7,205 bases of DNA from Rhizobiaceae bacterium (GTDB lineage: Bacteria > Pseudomonadota > Alphaproteobacteria > Rhizobiales > Rhizobiaceae): NCBI GenBank assembly GCA_004299545.1, contig SCRB01001024.1, positions 1-7,205 on the forward strand, in the 5' to 3' direction. Every line of letters starts with the position of its first letter. The stretch's first letter is position 1. The notes under the pieces are model-generated. The model was not told the origin of the DNA. It was given only the letters and a program-made list of their open reading frames with translations, and did no database searches. The position numbers were made by a program, and so were the translations under genes. Shown here piece by piece: positions 1-5,947 of the stretch.

Positions 1-602
1 GCCATCTGCTGATGAGGCAGGCGGCCGAGGCTTCGAAGGACTGGGGGTGGCCGCTTCACCTGTTGGATGACGGCGCGGTGGAAATCGGCGGTGTCCGTTT
101 TATCGGCGGGACACTTTGGACCGATTTCAGGATGGACCTGAAAGACGAGGCAGAGCTTCTCCGGCGCATGCGCTCGGCCCCCTCGCAATTGGCGGACTTC
201 TCGGCGATCTGGCTCACCGACACTGCGTGGCTGTCGCCCCAGGCCATGCTCGGCTTCCACGTCATGACAGCAGCCTTCATCGATCTCGAACTGGCACAGC
301 ACTTCTCTGGCAGAACAGTCGTCGTTACACACCATTTGCCGCATCCGCAATGCACGCCCGCCGTTTACCGGGGCCTGGACACGAACCATTTGTTCGCTTG
401 TAGCGAAGCGCCGTTCGATCACATTTTGCGCTCGGCCGCCGCGCCGGCTTTATGGATTTGCGGACATACCCATCATCCCGTCGACGTCATGCTCGGCCGG
501 ACGCGGATCGTCTGCAATCCGCGCGGATACCTTGGGTCGCCGTCCGAGCGCGCCAACGGGTTTCGCTGGGACCTCGTCATTGACACGGAGGATCTCGCGT
601 GA
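1..602 (+). CDS. Calcineurin-like metallophosphoesterase, 5' end outside window (first paralog)
   Basis: Predicted metal-dependent phosphoesterase; the substrate (nucleotide, nucleic acid or phosphoprotein) cannot be told from sequence. The frame is open to the left edge (codons for His-Leu-Leu precede the ATG at 12), and comparison with the intact paralog at 3072-3839 shows that about 80-85 N-terminal residues are missing, including the expected DxH, GD and GNHE metal-binding motifs. Hence ATG 12 is an internal methionine, not the start. What remains carries the C-terminal metal ligands: VVVTHHLPHP and CGHTHHP, then the family-like tail TRIVCNPRGY. The blocks GTLWTD, THHLPHP, PALW-x2-GHTH and TRIVCNPRGY are shared with the second paralog. 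No signal peptide or membrane segment is visible in the visible part. The stop TGA (600-602) overlaps the GTG of the next small ORF as GTGA, suggesting translational coupling within one operon. Confidence 0.85.
   Translation, partial: HLLMRQAAEASKDWGWPLHLLDDGAVEIGGVRFIGGTLWTDFRMDLKDEAELLRRMRSAPSQLADFSAIWLTDTAWLSPQAMLGFHVMTAAFIDLELAQHFSGRTVVVTHHLPHPQCTPAVYRGLDTNHLFACSEAPFDHILRSAAAPALWICGHTHHPVDVMLGRTRIVCNPRGYLGSPSERANGFRWDLVIDTEDLA
587..591 (+). promoter_or_regulatory. Ribosome binding site of the 41-codon ORF
   Basis: GGAGG lies inside the last codons of the first phosphoesterase gene, 7 bases before the GTG at 599. A full consensus site at ideal spacing is the main support for translation of the small overlapping ORF. 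Confidence 0.6.
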
Positions 603-724
603 AGCCGCGCTTCCCTGAACCGGACCGAACGTCCCGACGCCAAGACATCGGCGATCGCCCCATGCCCGAACAGACGATCGCATCGCATCCCATTCCCGAT
701 TTTCTGACGGAGGATGAAATATGA
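599..724 (+). CDS. Small 41-residue protein between phosphoesterase and AAA-protease genes
   Basis: I do not recognise a family. A GTG-started frame of 41 codons plus stop exactly fills the gap between its neighbours. Its start overlaps the upstream stop as GTGA (599-602), and its stop overlaps the ATG of the AAA-protease as ATGA (721-724). A GGAGG site sits 7 bases before the GTG. The predicted peptide is hydrophilic and proline-rich, with a basic first half (PDRTSRRQD) and an acidic end, PIPDFLTEDEI; no membrane segment or cysteine pair is present. An in-frame ATG at 662 (codon 22) is an alternative start but has no good ribosome binding site. The overlaps at both ends argue for a real coupled gene. 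At minimum, its translation would bring ribosomes to the AAA-protease start. Possible roles (adaptor, substrate or inhibitor of the protease, or merely a coupling leader) are guesses. Confidence 0.55.
   Translation: MKPRFPEPDRTSRRQDIGDRPMPEQTIASHPIPDFLTEDEI
709..713 (+). promoter_or_regulatory. Ribosome binding site of the AAA-M41 protease gene
   Basis: GGAGG, 7 bases before ATG 721. It fixes the start at 721; the nearby ATG at 714 is in another frame and only one base after the site. Confidence 0.7.
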
Positions 725-2979
725 CCCGAACCAAGCATCTAAGAGCAAACGCCGAAGCCAACTCCCTCAAGACCGATCTCCTGGCGCGCGCCTATCTCGA
801 CATCCTCGCCCGCGAGGAAGGCGCACATTCGAAGCCCATGCTGCGTGCCGGGGCGGGCGATCCGGCGGATCCGGTCGAAATGCTGCTCGACGAACTCATG
901 GACACACCCGCCGAGGAGCGGGTCTCGGTCCGCCCGGACATCGCGGCGGTCGCTGTGCTGACGGCTCGCGCGATCGAGACCGAGCCCGGTCTGACCCGGA
1001 TTCTCCGGCGCGGCGCGCCGATCGTCACCATCGCGACCCATACGCCCGATCGGGTCGCGTCGGTCCAGAAAGTCATCGAAACCTGCGCGCTACCGGATGA
1101 ATGTTCCGTCGCGACCGGCCGCTTCTCGAAGCACGGACGTGACGGCGCGCTGATCGTTGCGCGTGACGGTACAGAGAAAAGCCACAAGCCGGATTCCGGC
1201 AACGAAGCGATCGCCGACGCGCTCTATGCGCGCGCGACGATCATCGGCATCGCGCCAGAGCCGCGGCGTCAATTGCCTCGGGACCTCATCCGGTCGTCGG
1301 AATACCATCTTGTACTGCCCGAGATCGACCAGAGCGCGCTGTCATTGGTCATCGAGGCGGTGACGGGCAAGCGTCCTACACGGTCCCTCGACACGTCGGC
1401 GATCCGACTGCTCGATGTCGCCGACCTGGTTTTGGCGCTCCGTCCGGACCGCGGTCCGGACGAGTGCGTCGCCAGGCTGGAAGACCTTATCGCCAGAAAA
1501 AGCGAATTCCACTCGGAAGGCCCGACGCTCGAGGAACTCGACGGCTACGGCGAGGCGAAGGAGTGGGGACTCCAACTGGCAGCCGACTTCGCCGATTACA
1601 AGGCCGGCCGTATAGTCTGGGACGAGGTCGATAACAGAGGATTGCTGCTGTCTGGCCCGCCCGGCGTCGGCAAGACGAGCTATGCCCGCGCTTTGGCCAA
1701 ATCCGCGCGCGTGCCGCTGGTCGCCACCAGCGTCGCCGACTGGAACGCCGCAAGCTATCTGTCGGGTACCCTCCAGGCGATCAAAGATGTCTTCGCCCGG
1801 GCCCGCAGGCTTGCCCCCTCGATCCTCTTCATCGACGAGCTCGACGGCATCTCCGATCGCGCAAGGCTGAGCGGCGACTACGTGGAATACTGGAGCCAGA
1901 TCGTCAATCTCTTCCTCGAGCTGTTGCAAGGGATCGAGGAGCGGCCAGGCGTCGTCGTCATCGGCGCCACGAATCATCCAGATGCGATCGATCCGGCCGT
2001 CAAACGAGCCGGCAGGCTCGACCGCGAGATCGCGATTGAAAAGCCCAACGCGAAGACGCTTACGAAGATCTTCCGCCATCATCTCGGCGACCAGCTGCCC
2101 GGCATAGATCTTATGCCTGTGGCCCTCGCCGCGCGCGGAGCGACCGGGGCCGACGTCGAAGCCTATGTCAGGAGGGCCCGCGGCGCGGCAAGGCGCGGCA
2201 GGCGTCCCCTGCACCTCGATGATCTCCTGGCCGAAGTCCGCTCGACGAGGAGGCCGCCTTCGCGCGAAGAGCGCCGCCGGATCGCCGTGCACGAGGCCGG
2301 CCACGCCCTGGCCGCGACCTTGCTCGGATGCATGGAGGTCGTCGGCATTTCCATCGGCGACGAGTATGGCGCGACGGAGATTGCCAAGGTCGACCGCGGC
2401 ACGTCTCCGGAGCATTGCCATGAAATCATGGTGATGCTGATGGCGGGCCGCGCCGCCGAGATCCTGCTGCTCGGAAGCCCGTCGGCGGGAGCGGGCGGCA
2501 TGCCCGGCTCCGATCTCGACCTTGCGACGGACTTGGCCAGGAAGGTCGAACTCAAATTCGGCTTCGGCGAACTCGGGCCCCTCTTCCTCGCAGACGGCCC
2601 GCACGATCCGCTCGTGACTGTCCCGGGACTGCTCGCCAGCGTCGGGAAGCGGATTGAAAGCGCCATGGCCGATGCCGGGGAACTCCTCGAGAAGAACCGG
2701 GCGGCGCTCGAAGCGGTCGCGGATGCGCTTGAGAGATCAGGCTACCTGTCTGCCGTCGAAGTCGTGAAACTCGTCAGCATCGCGAGCCAGGCAGGTAGTT
2801 TCGGGAGCTCCGCCCAGGAGCCGGGGGACGAAGTGGGGGCCTCGCTCAGGATCGTGCGCGAGCAACTCGAAGCCAGGCTGACCAACGAAACGGCCCCCGA
2901 AAGAAGCGATGCCGGGGAGCCGAGCCGGAATGGGAATTTCGGCGATACCAGGCAACCCGGCAAAGATTGTTCCGGCTGA
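721..2979 (+). CDS. Soluble FtsH-like AAA+ ATPase / M41 zinc metalloprotease
   Basis: 752 residues. Predicted to unfold proteins with ATP and cleave them. Residues 1 to about 285 are an N-terminal region I cannot assign. The AAA+ domain follows: Walker A GPPGVGKT (312-319), pore-loop-like SYLSG (345-349), Walker B ILFIDE (D372, E373), sensor GATNHP (415-420), and a second region of homology KRAGRLDR with candidate arginine fingers R429 and R432. The M41 peptidase has HEAGH (524-528), with a likely third zinc ligand D598 in SDLDLAT, followed by FGFGELGPLF as in FtsH. All catalytic residues look intact. Unlike FtsH there is no N-terminal transmembrane pair; the start is hydrophilic, so the protein is probably cytosolic. 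The last roughly 50 residues look disordered. The gene is coupled to the small ORF by ATGA. It is longer than typical FtsH (about 600-650 residues) because of the N-terminal domain and the tail. It is not the housekeeping ftsH, whose usual neighbours (tilS, folP or glmM) are absent. Confidence 0.92.
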   Translation: MTRTKHLRANAEANSLKTDLLARAYLDILAREEGAHSKPMLRAGAGDPADPVEMLLDELMDTPAEERVSVRPDIAAVAVLTARAIETEPGLTRILRRGAPIVTIATHTPDRVASVQKVIETCALPDECSVATGRFSKHGRDGALIVARDGTEKSHKPDSGNEAIADALYARATIIGIAPEPRRQLPRDLIRSSEYHLVLPEIDQSALSLVIEAVTGKRPTRSLDTSAIRLLDVADLVLALRPDRGPDECVARLEDLIARKSEFHSEGPTLEELDGYGEAKEWGLQLAADFADYKAGRIVWDEVDNRGLLLSGPPGVGKTSYARALAKSARVPLVATSVADWNAASYLSGTLQAIKDVFARARRLAPSILFIDELDGISDRARLSGDYVEYWSQIVNLFLELLQGIEERPGVVVIGATNHPDAIDPAVKRAGRLDREIAIEKPNAKTLTKIFRHHLGDQLPGIDLMPVALAARGATGADVEAYVRRARGAARRGRRPLHLDDLLAEVRSTRRPPSREERRRIAVHEAGHALAATLLGCMEVVGISIGDEYGATEIAKVDRGTSPEHCHEIMVMLMAGRAAEILLLGSPSAGAGGMPGSDLDLATDLARKVELKFGFGELGPLFLADGPHDPLVTVPGLLASVGKRIESAMADAGELLEKNRAALEAVADALERSGYLSAVEVVKLVSIASQAGSFGSSAQEPGDEVGASLRIVREQLEARLTNETAPERSDAGEPSRNGNFGDTRQPGKDCSG

Positions 2980-3071
2980 TCCTCCGGTAGCCAAACGAAG
3001 CAAGTCCCTACACCTTGGGTGCGAATCCTTCGCCTGGAAGGCGCTCGACCCCTGATCAAGGATTTCAGACA
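2980..3071 (+). promoter_or_regulatory. Leader of the second phosphoesterase with RBS-masking stem
   Basis: In this gap between the AAA-protease stop and ATG 3072, AATCCTT (3024-3030) is perfectly complementary to AAGGATT (3058-3064), which contains the ribosome binding site AAGGA (3058-3062). Directly inside the stem lies a second small hairpin, CGCCT-GGA-AGGCG (3031-3043). The fold would hide the ribosome binding site. No clear -35/-10 pair was found, so transcription may read through from the upstream gene. A regulatory role is inference. Confidence 0.4.
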
Positions 3072-3839
3072 ATGAAGATTTGGCTGTTCTCCGATCTCCA
3101 TCTCGAAGTCGCCGACCTCACATGCCCCCTTGCGATTCCAAACGCAGACGTCTGCGTCGTCGCCGGAGACCTCTGCCGCGCGCCCGCCAACGGCATCCAT
3201 TGGCTCGTCGAAAACATCGCGCACGCAATGCCGTGCGTCTATGTCGCCGGGAACCATGAATTCTATAACGGCGGCATTCACGAAGGACTCGAGGACGGAC
3301 GCACGGCAATGGCGAGGTTCGAAAACATCCACTTCCTGGAAAACGCCGCCGTCGTCATCAATGGTTTTCGCTTCCTCGGTGCGACGCTCTGGACCGACTA
3401 TCGTATCGAGGGGCATCATGAACTGGCTATGCTGTATGCGCGGGAACGGATGAACGATTATCGGAGGATCGCGGCGCAAAGGAATCCCTGGCGGCGTTTC
3501 CTGCCCCAGACCGCTTATCACATGCACATGGATACACGCCGCTTCATTGAAACGGAGCTAAAAGACGATCCAACCATCCCGACCGTCATCGTCACCCACC
3601 ACCTGCCGCACCCGCGATCTATCCCCGGGCGGTTCAAGGGCGACCTGCTCAACGCCGCCTATGCCTCGGATCTGACCGACATCATCGAAACCGGCCGGCC
3701 CGCGCTTTGGCTTCACGGACACACTCATGACAGCTGCGATTACCGGGTTGGCAACACCCGCATCGTCTGCAATCCGCGCGGCTATGAGGACGAGAACAAA
3801 GGATTCAAGCCAGGACTTATAATCGATACGGGCGATTGA
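3072..3839 (+). CDS. Calcineurin-like metallophosphoesterase (second paralog, intact)
   Basis: 255 residues. Predicted two-metal phosphoesterase of the calcineurin-like superfamily; the substrate is unknown. All signature motifs are present: SDLHLE (D8, H10), AGDLC (D33), GNHE (N61, catalytic-type H62), VTHHLPHP (H176) and HGHTH (H217, H219). The ending IVCNPRGY is shared with the paralog at the left edge. ATG 3072 is chosen because motif I begins at residue 7 and AAGGA lies 9 bases upstream. The TTG at 3015 would add a 19-residue non-family extension with no ribosome binding site. There is no signal peptide, so a cytosolic location is likely. It follows the AAA-protease by 92 bases in the same direction and is plausibly the last gene of the cassette. 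The middle segment (about 113-168) differs most from the first paralog, which may reflect a different substrate or partner. Confidence 0.92.
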   Translation: MKIWLFSDLHLEVADLTCPLAIPNADVCVVAGDLCRAPANGIHWLVENIAHAMPCVYVAGNHEFYNGGIHEGLEDGRTAMARFENIHFLENAAVVINGFRFLGATLWTDYRIEGHHELAMLYARERMNDYRRIAAQRNPWRRFLPQTAYHMHMDTRRFIETELKDDPTIPTVIVTHHLPHPRSIPGRFKGDLLNAAYASDLTDIIETGRPALWLHGHTHDSCDYRVGNTRIVCNPRGYEDENKGFKPGLIIDTGD

Positions 3840-4013
3840 GCGGGATTCATTGTGTTCGGGCGGGAAACACTATTCCAATCCGTGGACTTGGCATCAAGGT
3901 CAATGCGCCGCTTGATGGGAATGCGATGTCATCGGTTCGGAAACGAAACTCGTCTATCCCTGTTTCGAATGCAATCGCTTTTATGGGGCGGGATAATCCG
4001 ATGCCTGACATCC
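3840..4013. other. Intergenic spacer with two weak dyads, no convincing gene
   Basis: Between the convergent phosphoesterase and HerA-type genes. I see two inverted repeats: CATCAAG (3892-3898) with CTTGATG (3911-3917), and CGAAAC (3944-3949) with GTTTCG (3962-3967). Neither is followed by a T run, so they are not clear terminators for the plus-strand gene. The TTG- and GTG-started frames across this spacer lack ribosome binding sites and run into the minus-strand gene, so I do not call them. Confidence 0.4.
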
Positions 4014-4038
4014 AAAAAGAAACCCCGCGTGCGCGGGG
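4014..4038 (-). terminator. Intrinsic terminator downstream of the HerA-type gene
   Basis: CCCCGC (4023-4028) pairs with GCGGGG (4033-4038) around a four-base loop. Read on the minus strand the hairpin is followed by TTTCTTTTT (4022-4014), a classic rho-independent arrangement. It lies about 30 bases past the minus-strand stop codon. On the plus strand the following bases are CAACTTTCC, so termination of the phosphoesterase transcript here would be weak. Confidence 0.8.
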
Positions 4039-4070
4039 CAACTTTCCATCATGCTTCCAGTCATGGTCTG

Positions 4071-5408
4071 TTAGAATGCCATGAGTCGCAAGAGCGCGCG
4101 CGATAGTTGGACTTTCCCTCGGGTTTCCGCCAGCCAGCCGTCACGCCTCAACTGCTTGAGCGCGGTTTTCGCCTGACGTGGTCCAAGGCCCGTCCGGTCC
4201 TGAATGGCGGCAAGATCGAGCATGCCGGGGCGCGCCGCCGCGAGGCAGGCAAACACCCGAGACTCGTTCCGCCCGTGCGCCACCTTGAGAACCGCCAGCC
4301 TTTCAGGCACGGAGCGGATACGGGCCCCATTTCCTGCGACCGTTTGCCCTTCCGGCGAGATCCTGACCCGGGACCCGGCCCCGAGCGCCGCCATGCCCGC
4401 CGCCAAAAGGCATGTCAACGCCGACTGGAAGGAGGTCCGCCTTTCCGTCGAGTGGACCATCAGCGCGAGCGAGGCGCGCTCGATACCCCTGCGGCCCACA
4501 GCCGCCAGCGCCTCGAGAAGCTCTAATTCCTGCCGCCCGAGATCAAAATCCCGGTGTCCGCGCGGAGCGGCTTCGTTGCTCAGCCGATCGAAGGCCTCGT
4601 CGTCGCCGGCGGGTTGTTCGCCCAATGGATGCGAGGCCGCCGTTTTCTCCATGAGCCTCTCCCGGAGCGCCGCGACCGCGTCCGCCAAGAGCGTGATGGG
4701 ATCCCGCAGCTTCGCGATCAGATGGTCGTTACCCAGCTTACCCGAGCGCGGTTCTGCGATCCTGATCTTTCGCAGCGTTTCGCCAACCGCCGGGCCTCTG
4801 GCCAGGAACTCGCCATTGGCGAAGTGCTGCAGACTTGTCGCCATGGCGGAAGTGAGGCCGAGTTCCTCGCGCACCCTCTTACGGTCGACCGCGTCGGTAA
4901 CACGCCCGTAAAGATGGTTCCTCGTCTGCGTCGTCAGGCTTTTGCTGACATCGGAGACGCGTTGTGTGGCGACGAGGAGAGTAACGCCCCGCTTGCGGCC
5001 TTGTTTGGCGACGCGTTCGATCGCGTCCCTGCTCTTGCTGGACTTCGACTGCCGTGCGAAGCGCTGCACTTCATCGATTACGACCAGATAGGGCTGGTGG
5101 AGAGCCGGCGGAAGCTTCATCATCGCTGTGAGAAGCGTGGTCACCCATTCGGCCTGGGCGTCATCGGAGAGAAGCGAGATATCGATGACGACCGAGATGC
5201 GCGTCTTCATGATAATGTCGAGATGGTTCGCCATATCGTCGGCGGAAAGCTCGATTTCGCTTTCCTCCCCGCCGACGATGAGAACGCCATTTGGCGTGGC
5301 GTCGCGCAGAGAGACGAATTCGCCCACGCTGTCGAGAACGATAAATGGCATGCAATTCGCAGCCGCCACCTCGAGGATGCGTCGCAGGCCAACGCTTTTG
5401 CCCGCTAT
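4071..5408 (-). pseudogene. HerA/VirB4-type ATPase, 5'-truncated inside the Walker A loop
   Basis: Remnant of a hexameric HerA-type DNA-translocase ATPase. Reading on the minus strand, recognisable protein begins at AGKSVGLRR (5405 downward), the second half of a Walker A loop. The usual glycine-rich first half and everything before it, including the expected barrel domain, are replaced; an in-frame TAA lies at 5435-5433. After the loop come PFIVLDSVGEF, the Walker B strand YLVVIDE, an ATQR sensor-like motif and NHLYGR with a candidate arginine finger, in the family order. The C-terminal part looks like winged-helix or linker sequence, with a charged stretch before it, and ends LLRLMAF at the TAA (4073-4071). 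A GTG at 5369 could start a 432-residue product, but that would lack the P-loop and should be inactive as an ATPase. The break coincides with the edge of the IS1595-type element, so insertion is the likely cause. HerA partners (nuclease, SIR2 or other effectors) normally sit upstream, outside this window. Confidence 0.75.
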
Positions 5409-5442
5409 TCGGTAGCAACCGCCACCAGAACTTTAATCCTTG

Positions 5443-5481
5443 ATCTCGCCCCCCTGAAAGCAGGATTTCAGGGGGCGAGAT
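5443..5481 (+). promoter_or_regulatory. Long hairpin covering RBS and start codon of the passenger gene
   Basis: ATCTCGCCCCCCTGAAA (5443-5459) pairs with TTTCAGGGGGCGAGAT (5466-5481) over 16 base pairs with one extra C in the left arm and a six-base loop (5460-5465). The right arm contains the only candidate ribosome binding site (AGGGGG) and the first two bases of ATG 5480. On either strand no T run follows, so it is not a standard terminator. Insertion sequences are known to use such fold-back structures to block translation of transcripts entering from outside; applying this to a passenger gene is inference. Confidence 0.6.
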
Positions 5482-5936
5482 GGGCGTACCAGATGAATTG
5501 AAGGCCAAGAGAGGTGATCTGGCAGGGCGTGCCAGCGAACTGGCGGCGACGCTTGCCGAGATACAGGCGCAGATCGCGGCCGTCGACAAGGTGATCTCGA
5601 TCTACGAGCCGGAATGGAAGCCGGAAGAGCAGACGAAAAAGCGCCGCGGGCGACCGCCGACGGCCACGAGCGCGAAGGAGCTCGACAAGATCATCGGGGG
5701 GACGAACAAGCGCCAGATGACGCTCGAGATCCTGCGGACCGCCAGGCGGCCGTTATCGACCGCCGAATGCGCGCAGGAATTCGCGACAAGGCATGGCCTT
5801 TCCGGAGACGACCCCCGGGTTACTCTCATCGGCAACCGCCTGTCATCGATCCTGGATGGCCTCCAGAAGTCCGGGCGCATCCGCCACGCTGGCATGCTGG
5901 ACGGCCACCGCCGCCAGGGGGGAGATCGCCGCCTGA
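5480..5936 (+). CDS. IS passenger protein: coiled coil plus winged-helix-like, probable 1-base frameshift near 3' end
   Basis: Function unknown. Residues about 3-42 are Ala/Leu/Glu-rich and likely a coiled coil, ending VISIYEPEWKP. A basic AT-hook-like patch KKRRGRPP follows near residue 55. The second half (NKRQMTLEILRTARRPLSTAECAQ and on) resembles a small winged helix, suggesting DNA binding. Read literally, the frame passes through a six-G run (5917-5922) and continues to 6268 as 262 residues, antisense to the transposase with arginine-rich shadow-like sequence. Removing one G gives the ending HRRQGEIAA with TGA at 5934-5936, 151 residues, stopping 3 bases before the transposase stop; winged-helix proteins often end in a similar RR-x-WEIA-like strand. 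I therefore take 5936 as the ancestral end. From memory, similar short coiled-coil/winged-helix proteins occur beside transposases in alphaproteobacteria; this is unverified. Confidence 0.6.
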
Positions 5937-5947
5937 GGCTCAGGCGG
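5929..5947. terminator. Hairpin shared by the two convergent stop codons
   Basis: CCGCCTGA (5929-5936) and TCAGGCGG (5940-5947) form a perfect 8-bp stem with a three-base loop. The left arm contains the TGA of the passenger gene in its restored frame, and the right arm contains the TGA of the minus-strand transposase. There is no T run on either side, so it may act as a rho-dependent pause, an RNA 3'-end stabiliser or a block to antisense read-through. Confidence 0.5.

Noticed and set aside
1342..2604. 420-codon open frame on the minus strand opposite the AAA-protease
   Set aside because: Antisense to strongly supported AAA+/M41 motifs. Long shadow frames are common in high-GC coding DNA, and it shows no family motif.
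3015..3045. tRNA T-arm-like string (GGGTGCGAATCC) in the leader
   Set aside because: Loop is TGCGAAT rather than TTCGAAT, the stem does not pair well, and no acceptor, D or anticodon arms fit around it.
3015..3071. TTG-started N-terminal extension of the second phosphoesterase
   Set aside because: Adds 19 residues with no family similarity before motif I and has no ribosome binding site; ATG 3072 has AAGGA upstream.
3836..4106. Two overlapping 82- and 84-codon frames after the second phosphoesterase
   Set aside because: They start at TTG and GTG without ribosome binding sites, cross the minus-strand terminator and run into the HerA-type gene.
4554..5501. 315-codon plus-strand frame opposite the HerA-type gene
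   Set aside because: Shadow of the HerA-type coding sequence; the minus strand carries Walker B and sensor motifs and a matching terminator.
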